Positions 34,434-43,395 of a stretch of 64,000 bases of DNA are shown here, one piece after another. The notes under the pieces were generated by a model. The model was not told the DNA's origin, made no database searches, and was given only the letters and a program-made list of their open reading frames with translations. A program made the translations under genes and the position numbers. How positions within the stretch are numbered: position 1 is the stretch's first letter; every line of letters begins with the position of its first letter. This stretch comes from Prochloron sp965198675 (GTDB lineage: Bacteria > Cyanobacteriota > Cyanobacteriia > Cyanobacteriales > Prochloraceae). The stretch covers positions 1,426,001 to 1,490,000 of the forward strand of contig OZ240666.1 in assembly GCA_965198675.1 (NCBI GenBank), in the 5' to 3' direction.

Positions 34434-36119
34434 TCAAGAGCTGGTAACTAGAGCGACATGGTATCCCCCTTTGATTTTCGTGAGTTGGAAATTGGAGTAA
34501 GATTGCAAGAGTTGAGGAAAGTTGCCCTTTAATTGCAATCTTTCCATGGTTTTGTTAATACTTATACCATATTGCTTGAGAAATTCTTGGCCAATATTTG
34601 CTAAAGATACGCCAGTTTTGTTCGATTCAGCTGTCAAACTGCTCATAATTATAGTTAAGGCTGTTTCTAGATCTGCTTTTGTTTCAATGGGATCCGGTAG
34701 TTGAGAGTGGTCTGCAACCTGACTCCCATTAGGAGTATTTTGGGCAGATTTTCCCCTGGTAACTAGAGCCACATGGTATATTCCTTTGATTTGCGTGAGT
34801 TGGAAATTGGTGTAAGATTCTAATAGTTCCCGGAATTTACCGCTTAATTGTAATCTTTCAATGGTTTCCGTAATACTTATACCATATTGCTGTATAAATT
34901 GAGAAGCCACATTTGATATAGGAATTTCAGTTTCGTTGGATTTAGCTGTTAAACTGTGCACAATGAGAGTTAGGGCTGTTTCTAGGTCTGCTTCTGTTCC
35001 AATGCGAGCCGGTAGTTGAGAGTAGTCGGTAATGGAAGATCCCCCCTGACCCCCCTTAGATCGGGGGGTATTTTGGGCTGATTGTCCCTCTTTACCCTCA
35101 TTAAAAACAGTAACATAGATGCCGGATTCGGCTGTAGGTTCGTGAATGACTAACTTATCCGGGTAATTACTCAACATATCGCTTTCCTTTTTTCCCGGTA
35201 AGTGCTGTCCTACTACTTTAGAGATGGTTATGTGATACTGCTGTTGAAAAAGTTGAGATATTCGCTCCAGTTTTAGCCAATAATTGCCTGTGGCTTTTTG
35301 CTCTTGGAGGATAATAGCTTGTAATTGCCCGATAAATTCTTCAGGAGTGGGTATACTAGGTTGGGGCTGGGTAGAATGATTGATGGTATTACCGGTTTGG
35401 GTATTTAAAACGGTAATTTGCTCTTTTTGCTTCTTGACTAAATATACAGTCAAGCCATGGGTTTGTAAAGTAGTACAGAGATGAGTCATGACTCCATCAG
35501 AGGAACAAACGAACACTTCCTTAGCTGTGGGATAGTGAACGAAGATGGAAGACCCCACAGTAGCCATTTTAACGTCCGCACTATCCTTACCGGGGGGAAC
35601 ATGAATCAATTCGTAACCCCGTCCGTGAAATTCTAGGTCTTTTTTCCCCAGACTGCGCCAATTGGCAAAAGCGACTTTAATTTGAATGGGATAACTGCAA
35701 ATACTGGCGAGGAATTTTTCCGTTGCTACATCTATCTGTAGATTTTCCGCATCTAAAAGCAGAATGGCAATCGCCCCATTTCTCCCATGGTGACCTTCCA
35801 CCGGGGGATGTGTTAGCATGGGGTAACTGTAGTGACGAATGTGAGCCAGTAATTGGGCAAACTGAGGGGAAACAAAGAAGCTGGGAGCCAGAAAAAGATG
35901 GAGCACTTTCATTATTTCCGTCACCAGGATATCTCTATCGGTTGCCTGTTCTAGCTTTGACTTTAACTTAGCGGTAAATTTAGCCCTAACCCTCTCACTC
36001 TCCCATTGATAATGGCTGTACTTATCCTTCAGCCATTGAGGATAGCTGGACTTAATGGCAACAATCGCTTCACAGATACAGCGGCTAATAGAGTCGATGG
36101 TGACAGAATCTGGAGTCAT
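34434..36119 (-). CDS. NYN-domain protein with C-terminal LOTUS/OST-HTH repeats
   Basis: 561 aa. Residues about 112-230 form a NYN (PIN-like) domain with the acidic set: Asp in AIAILLLDAENLQI, Asp in GKDSADVKMATVGSS and Asp in FVCSSDGVMTHL. After it come three winged-helix LOTUS-type units: one near 260-340 (EFIGQLQAIILQEQKATGNY) and two tandem copies (DLETALTLIVHSLTAKSNET and DLETALTIIMSSLTAESNKT). NYN plus OST-HTH proteins are suspected RNA nucleases or RNA-binding regulators. Residues PRSKGGQGGSS come from a palindromic insert at 35041-35073. Confidence 0.82.
   Translation of the reverse strand: MTPDSVTIDSISRCICEAIVAIKSSYPQWLKDKYSHYQWESERVRAKFTAKLKSKLEQATDRDILVTEIMKVLHLFLAPSFFVSPQFAQLLAHIRHYSYPMLTHPPVEGHHGRNGAIAILLLDAENLQIDVATEKFLASICSYPIQIKVAFANWRSLGKKDLEFHGRGYELIHVPPGKDSADVKMATVGSSIFVHYPTAKEVFVCSSDGVMTHLCTTLQTHGLTVYLVKKQKEQITVLNTQTGNTINHSTQPQPSIPTPEEFIGQLQAIILQEQKATGNYWLKLERISQLFQQQYHITISKVVGQHLPGKKESDMLSNYPDKLVIHEPTAESGIYVTVFNEGKEGQSAQNTPRSKGGQGGSSITDYSQLPARIGTEADLETALTLIVHSLTAKSNETEIPISNVASQFIQQYGISITETIERLQLSGKFRELLESYTNFQLTQIKGIYHVALVTRGKSAQNTPNGSQVADHSQLPDPIETKADLETALTIIMSSLTAESNKTGVSLANIGQEFLKQYGISINKTMERLQLKGNFPQLLQSYSNFQLTKIKGGYHVALVTSS
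35041..35073. repeat. In-frame palindromic insert (NYN-LOTUS gene)
   Basis: CCCCCCTTAGATCGGGGGG plus an extra CCCCCC arm; read as TPRSKGGQGGSS in the linker before the last two LOTUS units. Confidence 0.65.
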
Positions 36120-36194
36120 CTCATTTTCAATGTTAGAGTAATTCTATCACGGGCGGTAACAGAAGCAACACAAAACTCTATTCTTAATTCAATC

Positions 36195-37703
36195 ATGGCC
36201 AGAAACCTGCGGGGATTCATTAAAATACTAGAAGAACGGGGACAACTACGGCGGATCCTAGCTCAGGTAGACCCGGATTTAGAAATTGCCGAAATCGCCA
36301 ACCGCATGCTGGTTGCGGGGGGTCCGGGGCTATTATTTGAAAATGTTAAAGGGTCTCCTTTTCCCATAGCCATCAATTTAATGGGGACCGTGGAAAGGAT
36401 TTGTTGGGCCATGAATATGTCTAATCCCCAGGATTTGGAGAGGCTGGGAGAAAAGCTAGCAATGCTGCAACAACCAAAACCACCGAAGAATATTTCCCAA
36501 GGGGTGGATTTTGGGAAAGTACTCTTTGACGTGCTGAAAGCGAAACCAGGAAAAAGCTGGTTCCCCCCTTGTCAACAAGTGGTAGTGCAAGGGGAAGACT
36601 TGGATTTAAACACATTACCCCTCATTCGTCCTTATCCTGGGGATGCCGGGAAAATTATTACTTTGGGTTTGGTTATAACCAAGGATTGTCAGACAGGTAC
36701 CCCAAATGTGGGGGTTTATCGTCTGCAACTGCAATCTAAGAATACCATGACTGTTCATTGGTTATCCGTGCGAGGTGGAGCGAGACATCTGCGCAAAGCG
36801 GCGGAGGCAGGGCAGAAATTGGAAATTGCCATTGCCCTGGGAATTGACCCCCTGCTGATTATGGCTGCTGCTACCCCTATTCCAGTGGATTTATCAGAAT
36901 GGTTGTTTGCTGGTTTATACGGCGGTTCCGGAGTGGAGCTTACAAAGTGTAAAACTTTGGATTTAGAAGTACCAGGGGACGCAGAAATGGTCTTAGAAGG
37001 AACCATTACTCCGGGAGAGGTATTACCTGACGGTCCTTTTGGAGACCATATGGGTTATTACGGCCCAGTGGAGGATTCCCCCTTAATTCGCTTCCATTGT
37101 TTAACTCATAGAAAAGACCCCATTTATCTTACTACTTTTAGTGGTCGTCCTCCGAAAGAAGAAGCGGCTATGGCGATCGCCCTCAATCGCATTTATACTC
37201 CCATTTTACGGCAACAAGTTCCAGAAATTGTGGACTTCTTTTTACCTATGGAAGCCCTCAGTTACAAAGCGGCAATTATATCCATTGATAAAGCATATCC
37301 AGGACAAGCAAGAAGGGCTGCATTGGCTTTTTGGAGTGCTTTACCTCAGTTTACTTATACCAAATTTGTGGTGGTGATAGATAAAGAGATTAATGTGCGC
37401 AATCCCCGGGAAGTTGTGTGGGCCATTTGTTCTAAAGTAGACCCGGTGAGAGATGTTTTTATTCTCCCGGAAACCCCTTTTGATACCTTAGATTTTGCCA
37501 GTGAGAAAATTGGTTTAGGAGGGAGAATGGGAATTGATGCCACCACTAAAATTGCGCCGGAAACTGACCATGAATGGGGGGAACCTTTGCAGTCTGACCC
37601 GGAGGTAGCAGCTATGGTAGCTCGACGTTGGCAGGAATATGGTTTGGGGGATTTGCAGTTAAATGAAGTGGATCCCAATTTGTTTGGTTATGATATCCCG
37701 TAG
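36195..37703 (+). CDS. UbiD-family decarboxylase
   Basis: 502 aa from MARNLRGFIKILEERGQLRR (ATG 36195); the longer open frame from 36006 overlaps the divergent NYN gene and is not family-like. UbiD enzymes use prenylated FMN to decarboxylate aromatic acids; in cyanobacteria a homologue is linked to plastoquinone synthesis. Conserved text: RPYPGDAGKIITLGLVITKD, NVGVYRLQL, WLSVRGGARHLRKA, and the catalytic-region Glu/Asp blocks EGTITPGEVLPDGPFGDHMG YY. Complete C-terminus. Confidence 0.9.
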   Translation: MARNLRGFIKILEERGQLRRILAQVDPDLEIAEIANRMLVAGGPGLLFENVKGSPFPIAINLMGTVERICWAMNMSNPQDLERLGEKLAMLQQPKPPKNISQGVDFGKVLFDVLKAKPGKSWFPPCQQVVVQGEDLDLNTLPLIRPYPGDAGKIITLGLVITKDCQTGTPNVGVYRLQLQSKNTMTVHWLSVRGGARHLRKAAEAGQKLEIAIALGIDPLLIMAAATPIPVDLSEWLFAGLYGGSGVELTKCKTLDLEVPGDAEMVLEGTITPGEVLPDGPFGDHMGYYGPVEDSPLIRFHCLTHRKDPIYLTTFSGRPPKEEAAMAIALNRIYTPILRQQVPEIVDFFLPMEALSYKAAIISIDKAYPGQARRAALAFWSALPQFTYTKFVVVIDKEINVRNPREVVWAICSKVDPVRDVFILPETPFDTLDFASEKIGLGGRMGIDATTKIAPETDHEWGEPLQSDPEVAAMVARRWQEYGLGDLQLNEVDPNLFGYDIP

Positions 37704-37743
37704 GGTGGGCATTGCCTACCAAGCCCTCCAATCTATCCCCCTG

Positions 37744-37785
37744 CGAATGAATTGCGGGCTACGTTATCAAACCCCTTCAGGGGTG
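37744..37785. repeat. GAATGAATTGCGGGCTAC...AAACCCCTTCAGGG repeat
   Basis: Copies also at 39440-39480, 60527-60575 (inverted) and 63764-63812. Confidence 0.7.
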
Positions 37786-37884
37786 ACCAATAAATTCGGA
37801 CCATTAACCAACAATATTTAGAACAGGGGTTGACAAAAAATCCCATGGCTGTTACTATTAAATTAGATGGTATAAAAGGGAAAG

Positions 37885-39429
37885 ATGTGGCAGAAAGGGT
37901 ACACATTACAAGGTAAATACCGCATTGAGAGCAAATTGGGGGAAGGTGGTGGTGGCATTACCTATAAAGCCGTACATATTGGTTTTGATGACTGGGTGGT
38001 GATTAAAACTCCTAATGCTACGTTACAACAGGATCCAGAATTTGTGAAACGGTTTCATAAAGAAGCCAAAACTCTTCGAACACTAGGAGAAGAACGTAAT
38101 CCTCATATTGTGCGGGTCACTGATTTCTTTACACAACGGAAATTACCCTGTCTCGTGATGGATTTTATTGCAGGAGAAGATTTGTATAACCGGGTACAAA
38201 GACTGGGTGCTTTATCGGAAGGAGAAGTGGTAGGTTATCTGCGGCAAATTGGTTCAGCATTGAGTGTGGTTCATTACTATGGATTAGTTCATCGAGATGT
38301 GAAACCAAATAATATCATGATAACCCAATCTGGGGAAGCAATTTTAATCGATTTTGGTATTGTGGGAGAGATTTCCTCCACTACTATGAATACAGAAATG
38401 GGAACATATGCTTTTGCACCTCCTGAGCAGTTTCTGAGAGGTACGGGGAGGAAACCCACCTTGGATATTTATAGTTTAGCAGCTTCTTGTTATTACGCGG
38501 TAACCGGGAGGGAGCCTGATTTTAATCTGGATCAAGAGTTGATTTTTCCCAAACAATTTAATCCCCATATTAGCGACATTTTGAATCAAGCTATTATTCA
38601 GGGAATGCAGCGGAAGGCGAAAAATCGTCCTCAAACTATGGCAGAGTGGTTAAAATTATTCCAGTCTCTTCCTTCCTCTCTTCCTACTCAACCAATTTGT
38701 ACCTCTTCCTCTTCCTCTGATATACCATCTTCTTCCGATTCTGAACCAGAATATCTGCAATCAACTGTTGTTCCGAAGGAAAAGGAGAAACCTCGTCAAA
38801 AGAAGAAACGGAAAGAAGGGGCGATCCTGAAATATGTCAAACAACTTCCTTGGTTTTGGTTGCTTATCCTTTTGGAAAGTTTTGCTCTTGTTGGATTTTT
38901 ATCTGGAACAGTGGAAGGGGCTGTGGTATGGGCTGTGGTATCGGCTGTGGGAGGGGCTGTGATGGTGGCTGTGATGGTGGCTGTGATGGTCGGGACTGTG
39001 GAAGGGGCTGTGGTCGGGGCTGTGGAAGGGGCTGTGGTATGGGCTGTGGTATCGGCTGTGGTATGGGCTGTGGTCGGGGCTGGGGAAGGGGCTGTGGTTT
39101 TATTCATAGGATTTCTGGCGGTTTGGGCTGTAGAATTAATCCTGGCATGGATAATGAAGTGGACTGATGGACGGGCTGTGGTCAGGGCTGTGGTCGGGGC
39201 TGTGGTCGGGGCTGTGGTCGGGGCTATGGTCTGGGCTGTGGTAGAGGCTGTGGTAGGGGCTGTGGAAGGGGCTGTGGTCGGGGCTATGGTCGGAGCTGTG
39301 GAAGGGGCTGTGGTCGGGGCTATGTCTGCTATAGCAGAATCAAAGAATAAAAATCAAGGCTTTTTAATTACCCTTGGAACCGCTGTGGGAGGATTTGGAA
39401 TAGGCTGGCTTCTTTCCCTTCTGTGGTGA
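37885..39429 (+). CDS. Ser/Thr protein kinase with Gly-Ala-Val repeat membrane tail
   Basis: 514 aa. Kinase domain 11-265: glycine loop LGEGGGGITYKAV, Lys41 in VVIK, HRD 136-138 (VHRDVKPNN), DFG 156-158 and APPEQ. A Ser-rich linker and a Lys/Arg stretch (KEKEKPRQKKKRK) follow, then a hydrophobic helix from about 318 (LPWFWLLILLESFALVGFL). After that, about 150 residues are built of GAVVGAV/GAVEGAV units, probably glycine-zipper membrane helices, encoded by a 12-18-bp degenerate DNA repeat (38915-39330). No extracellular sensor domain is visible. Likely a membrane-tethered kinase; substrate unknown. Confidence 0.88.
   Translation: MWQKGYTLQGKYRIESKLGEGGGGITYKAVHIGFDDWVVIKTPNATLQQDPEFVKRFHKEAKTLRTLGEERNPHIVRVTDFFTQRKLPCLVMDFIAGEDLYNRVQRLGALSEGEVVGYLRQIGSALSVVHYYGLVHRDVKPNNIMITQSGEAILIDFGIVGEISSTTMNTEMGTYAFAPPEQFLRGTGRKPTLDIYSLAASCYYAVTGREPDFNLDQELIFPKQFNPHISDILNQAIIQGMQRKAKNRPQTMAEWLKLFQSLPSSLPTQPICTSSSSSDIPSSSDSEPEYLQSTVVPKEKEKPRQKKKRKEGAILKYVKQLPWFWLLILLESFALVGFLSGTVEGAVVWAVVSAVGGAVMVAVMVAVMVGTVEGAVVGAVEGAVVWAVVSAVVWAVVGAGEGAVVLFIGFLAVWAVELILAWIMKWTDGRAVVRAVVGAVVGAVVGAMVWAVVEAVVGAVEGAVVGAMVGAVEGAVVGAMSAIAESKNKNQGFLITLGTAVGGFGIGWLLSLLW
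38915..39330. repeat. Degenerate GGGGCTGTGGTC repeats in the kinase gene
   Basis: Dozens of GGGCTGTGG(T/A)(C/A) units in frame, encoding Gly-Ala-Val motifs. Other frames give Gly/Cys-rich translations that are artefacts. Confidence 0.85.
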
Positions 39430-39439
39430 TCGCCCTTAA

Positions 39440-39480
39440 CCTGAATTGCGGGCTACATTATGAAACCCCTTCAGGGTTGA
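39440..39480. repeat. GAATTGCGGGCTAC...AAACCCCTTCAGGG repeat
   Basis: Second copy of the 37744 family, directly after the kinase stop codon; its CCCTTCAGGG end could fold. Confidence 0.65.
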
Positions 39481-39634
39481 AAATCCAGCGATCGCCCTTT
39501 CTTTAAGCAAAGAATCAACGATGATAAAAGAGAGTGTTCCGTGGTATCGCCCTTGTGGTAATTGTAATAGTATAGAACTTTGCTCATATATTATAGTATA
39601 CCATATTCTGGGCTGGTGGGCATTGCCCACTCTA

Positions 39635-40953
39635 CTAGAATTGAGCACTTAAGGGGGTGCGGGGGAAGGGAATTACGTCGCGAATATTGGCCATTCCGGT
39701 CATAAATTGTATCCTAGGTTCAAACCCCGTAGCGACGCAAGTCTAAATACCACCATAAATCTTCTTCCGCTATCCCTTTTTGTTGGATGTGATTCTGCAA
39801 TACTTCTAACCTTTCTTCTCGCTGGGAACCTCCAATTATCTCGCCAATTTTAGGCACCAATACGTCCATAGCTGCTACTGTCTTGCAGTCTGAGTTTAAA
39901 CGCATATAAAAAGCCTTGATACCGGCAGGATAATTCCTGACAATGACTGGCTTTTTTAACAGTTCTTCTGCTAAATAACGCTCGTGTTCTGACTGTAAAT
40001 CTAAGCCCCATTCTACTGGATACTCGAACTTGCGGTCTGCTTTTGTTAATAAGGCGATCGCCTCACTATAACTAATGCGCTCAAATTCGTTCTTGATAAT
40101 ATTCGACCCTGTCTTGAGCACCGACTTATCAATGCGCTGGTCAAAAAACTCCATATCTTCAGGACACTTTTCCAGGACATATTGGAAAATGTACTTCAGA
40201 AACTCCTCTGCTAAGTCTTGATCCCCTTCCAAGTCGCAAAAAGCCATCTCCGGTTCCACCATCCAAAATTCTGCCAAATGACGGGAAGTATTGGAGTTTT
40301 CAGCGCGAAAAGTGGGGCCAAAAGTATAGACATTTTCAAAAGACATAGCCATTACTTCCGCTTGCAGTTGTCCACTGACGGTTAAATAAGCTGGACTTCC
40401 AAAGAAGTCTTGACTATAATCTACTGAGTCCTTATCTGTTTTCGGAATATCTTCTAAATTGAAATTAGTGACGCGAAATAGTTCCCCTGCTCCTTCGCAG
40501 TCATTAGCAGTAATAATCGGGCTGTGAACCCACAAGAAACCTCGTTCTTGGAAGAACTGATGAATCGCTGCTGCACTAGCATTCCGGACTCGGAAAACAG
40601 CCCCCAGGGTATTGGTACGGGAACGCAAATGAGCGATAGTGCGGAGAAACTCAAAAGAATGCCTTTTCTTTTGGAGAGGATAGGTTTTTGGATCTGACTC
40701 CCCATAGATAACCACTGAGATTGCTTTCAGTTCCAGTCTCTGTCCCCGTCCCTGGGAAGGCACCAGCACTCCCTCCACAGCCACAGAAGCCCCTGTACTC
40801 AACTGTTTGAGTAGGTTGGCTAAAAAGGAGCCGTCGTTCACTTCCAGAAAAGCGAATCCCTTTAATTTCCGCGTAGTCGCGGTGACCCCGAATCGTCACC
40901 GATTCTTCTGCTTGACCTTGTCGTAAAATGTCCGCAATCCGTCGATTTTCCAT
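39635..40953 (-). pseudogene. asnS: Asparaginyl-tRNA synthetase, decayed
   Basis: The 5' frame begins normally (MENRRIADILRQGQAEESVT IRG, ATG 40953) but loses the WVRTKRELKGFAFLEV region by deletion and frameshift. The main frame (40841-39720) resumes at NDGSFLANL, with another gap before LKQLSTGASVAVEGVL, and runs through motifs 1 and 2 (FGPTFRAENSNTSRHLAEFW). It stops after WWYLDLRRYGV. About 28 bases encoding motif 3 (the HAGFGLGFER segment) are missing; the family's end (GFEPRIQFMTGMANIRDVIP FPRTP) continues in another frame to TAG 39635. ATP binding and a full anticodon domain should be lost. Confidence 0.85.
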
Positions 40954-41039
40954 TGTTCCATCGTTCCTTTTTTTATTCTTATATACGAAGAAAGGTATGG
41001 GTATACCATGGAACCCAGAACCTTTACCCTACAGTGGTA

Positions 41040-41390
41040 CGTAAAACAGTGACCAGTTACCAGTTACCAGTTACCAGTTACCAGTTACCAGTTACCAGTC
41101 CTGCTCATGCCAACCGGGGCAGTCAGGCAGTTACCAGTTACCAGTTACCAGTCCTGCTCATGCCAACCGGGGCAGTCAGGCAGTTACCAGTTACCTTCCA
41201 CCAATAAGTGGCTTGCCACCAAATAAGTGGTGGGGGCCTCAAACCCAAGGTTGAGCTGCTACCATGGTACGTGATTACTGGTCACTGTCATGGTACAAGG
41301 TCACTGGTAACTGAAAGGTGGGGGCCTCAAACCCAAGGTTGAGCTGCTACCATGGTACGTGATTACTGGTCACTGGTAACTGAAAGGTGA
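41040..41390. repeat. Tandem and long direct repeats, array 1
   Basis: (GTTACCA) heptamers in tandem, then twice a unit containing CTGCTCATGCCAACCGGGGC, followed by AATAAGTGG pairs and twice GGTGGGGGCCTCAAACCC ... ACCATGGTACGTGATTACTG. The region largely recurs at 41893-42098, on the other side of the coiled-coil gene. Confidence 0.9.
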
Positions 41391-41391
41391 T

Positions 41392-41763
41392 TCACCCTGC
41401 GCAGGACTTGAGCAGCCAACCGATAACTACTCCCAGTCCACCAAACCTGACTATTTGCCAAAATGGTTCTTTGAAGCTACTCCAGCTGACGAGACGACTT
41501 TCTAGGTTCAGTTCGATGGCTTCCAACTCCTGTTGGATATGGCGCAATTCGGTTTTAATTGGCTCTTTTCTCTTATTATCTCTTTGCTGCTGCTTTAGTT
41601 CCTGCTGCCGTTGTTGTAATTGCTGCCGACGAACTTGGTCTTGCTCCACTTGCGCTATTCTTTGTTTGAGAGAGACAAGAGACTCTTCGACTTTTGCCAG
41701 AGCGCTTTCTAAATCATCATCTTCTTGGCTGCCATCATCTAGTTTGTCAGTATCTTCAGTCAT
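41392..41763 (-). CDS. Coiled-coil protein with C-terminal membrane anchor
   Basis: 123 aa. An acidic N-terminus (MTEDTDKLDDGSQEDDD) is followed by a long Gln/Glu/Arg coiled coil (residues about 18-95, e.g. RQQLQQRQQELKQQQRDNKR) and a C-terminal hydrophobic helix (IVRFGGLGVVIGWLLKS), so it is probably tail-anchored. I do not recognise the family. It is flanked on both sides by near-identical repeat arrays. Confidence 0.65.
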   Translation of the reverse strand: MTEDTDKLDDGSQEDDDLESALAKVEESLVSLKQRIAQVEQDQVRRQQLQQRQQELKQQQRDNKRKEPIKTELRHIQQELEAIELNLESRLVSWSSFKEPFWQIVRFGGLGVVIGWLLKSCAG

Positions 41764-41892
41764 GAGAGTAGATTAGAAGACATAATCTTATAAATTTAAT
41801 ATTATAGCATTTTTTCACTGGAGGTGGTACAATTGAACAAGCTTTCTTGCTATACAGCAACAGCCGCCCTGGCGATTGAGACCCCCAAGTAA

Positions 41893-42098
41893 AACAGTGA
41901 CCTTGTACCATGACAGTTACCAGTTACCAGTTACCAGTTACCAGTTACCAGTCCTGCTCATGCCAACCGGGGCAGTCAGGCAGTTACCAGTTACCTTCCA
42001 CCAATAAGTGGCTTGCCACCAAATAAGTGGTGGGGGCCTCAAACCCAAGGTTGAGCTGCTACCATGGTACGTGATTACTGGTCACTGGTAACTGAAAG
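41893..42098. repeat. Tandem and long direct repeats, array 2
   Basis: Near-identical to array 1: GTTACCA heptamers, the CTGCTCATGCCAACCGGGGC unit, AATAAGTGG pairs, and the CCATGGTACGTGATTACTGG unit. Confidence 0.9.
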
Positions 42099-42178
42099 AT
42101 GAGTTGGATCTAGTTGGCGAGAAATGTTCTAACCCGCTTTCTGACTGCAATTCATTTACATATTACCTGTTACCTCAT

Positions 42179-42297
42179 AACTGTCATGGTACGAGGTAAC
42201 TGTCATGGTACGAGGTAACTGTCATGGTACGAGGTAACTGTCATGGTACGAGGTAACTGTCATGGTACGAGGTAACTGTCATGGTACGAGGTAACTG
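42179..42297. repeat. Six perfect 19-bp tandem repeats
   Basis: Unit AACTGTCATGGTACGAGGT, six times without spacers. Related units (GTCATGGTACAAGGTCA) recur at 41286-41305 and 60283-60350. Confidence 0.95.
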
Positions 42298-42338
42298 CTA
42301 TATTTAACCTATCCCCTAAACCTCCCACCCTATAACTC

Positions 42339-42608
42339 ATGCCCAAAACAACCCTAGAGCAATGCAGCACCCTGGAATTGGCTCAAGCTTTAGCCCAGCG
42401 TTTGGCGATCGCCCCCAATGAATGGCACCGTCTCAAAGCTAACCGCAAAGCCCAAGCAGGACAACAAGCTGCTGCTGCTTTAGTCTTTCTGCTACAAGAT
42501 TTGCCAGAAGAAGCTCTGGTTAGGTTCAATCAAGCTGCGGGGTGGTTAGACGGTTCCATCGCTCCACTTCCCTGTCCTACTCACGGTGATACCAGGTCAC
42601 CTGATTAG
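42339..42608 (+). CDS. Conserved cyanobacterial small protein (DUF6439-like)
   Basis: 89 aa, helical, with LEQCSTLELAQALAQRLAI, NEWHRLKANRKAQAGQQAAA ALVFLL and AAGWLDGSIAPLPCPTHGD. I recall this as a cyanobacterial family of unknown function (possibly DUF6439). Its stop overlaps the convergent anti-sigma-type gene by 4 bp. Confidence 0.6.
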   Translation: MPKTTLEQCSTLELAQALAQRLAIAPNEWHRLKANRKAQAGQQAAAALVFLLQDLPEEALVRFNQAAGWLDGSIAPLPCPTHGDTRSPD

Positions 42609-43027
42609 GAAATGAGAGGTTCACCTTTCATTTGCTTGTAAAGTCTTACTTCTGTTCCCAAACTGTTCCATTGAACTCGGTCAAAAATATCGTTGATAAT
42701 ACACAAACCTCGACCACACTCTGCCTCTTCTGGGGTATGATTCCTGTCAAGTTGGGAGATCAAACCGGAACCTTCGTTGACGATAGTCCAGGAGTACTCT
42801 TCTTCTGTCATGGAAAATGCGACGAAAACATTTTTGGTAGGATCCAGCTTGTTACCATGAAAAGCTGCGTTTACTAAGGCTTCTTGCAGTCCCAATCTCA
42901 GTTCTGGCCGCCATTTTTCCGGAATCTTAGCTAAAAGAGAATCCAGAATGAGATGAAGATAGAGGGTGGAAGGGAAACACATGGTTTGACTTTTTTCTCG
43001 ACTTGGAGGTTTTGATATAGCAATCAC
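42605..43027 (-). CDS. RsbW-like anti-sigma/ATP-binding protein (HATPase_c)
   Basis: 140 aa. GHKL ATPase core without a sensor: N-box ELRLGLQEALVNAAFHGNKL, Asp/Gly region WTIVNEGSGL and G2 box CGRGLCIINDIFD. Such proteins are serine kinases that phosphorylate STAS-domain anti-anti-sigma factors, controlling stress sigma factors. No partner STAS gene is adjacent. Confidence 0.85.
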   Translation of the reverse strand: MIAISKPPSREKSQTMCFPSTLYLHLILDSLLAKIPEKWRPELRLGLQEALVNAAFHGNKLDPTKNVFVAFSMTEEEYSWTIVNEGSGLISQLDRNHTPEEAECGRGLCIINDIFDRVQWNSLGTEVRLYKQMKGEPLIS

Positions 43028-43395
43028 TAATTCGACCTCGTTTTATAGCCTTGTGTTTTTCTCGGCAATTGAGCAATTAATGGTTCTGCCCTATAGCAAT
43101 CTATCATGATTCGATCTCCCCGTTGGGGTACAAATGATGATAGACTGCTATATAATCGATTAAAAAGTTGGATAGGATTCATTTATCTTCAAGCTTAGTG
43201 AATTTTCAGCAGTCTTCCAGTTATTACTCCTGTTACTTTTGAGTATTTTTCTCTTATTTTGTATCCATTGATACAGAATCTAATCACAAAAGTGTTATCT
43301 AATGGTGGGTTAGCTTTGATTGTGGTCAATAATACTCAGGAAAGACCATTGACTAGTTTCTATTTCATTATACCTGAAAATGGATTAAATCAACT
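43028..43395. other. Intergenic with imperfect inverted repeat
   Basis: 43092-43152 holds TATAGCAATCTATCAT and its near inverse ATGATGATAGACTGCTATA around a CCCCGTTGGGG hairpin: a small MITE-like element. The remainder is AT-rich with no gene. Confidence 0.55.

Noticed and set aside
36006..36194. Longer UbiD-family start at 36006
   Set aside because: The extra residues are the antisense of the NYN-LOTUS 5' region and the family starts at MARNLRGF.
38796..39167. Gly/Cys-rich (GCGRGCG) or Thr-rich small proteins in other frames
   Set aside because: These are alternate-frame readings of the kinase Gly-Ala-Val DNA repeat; no starts or RBS of their own.
39720..40841. Functional 373-aa AsnRS
   Set aside because: Motif 3 and parts of the anticodon-binding domain are missing, and family sequence continues in other frames on both sides.
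40953..41207. ORF translating to YQLPVTS repeats
   Set aside because: Simple translation of GTTACCA heptamers; not a gene.
42179..42297. Possible CRISPR array
   Set aside because: The 19-bp units are contiguous with no spacers, and no cas genes are present.
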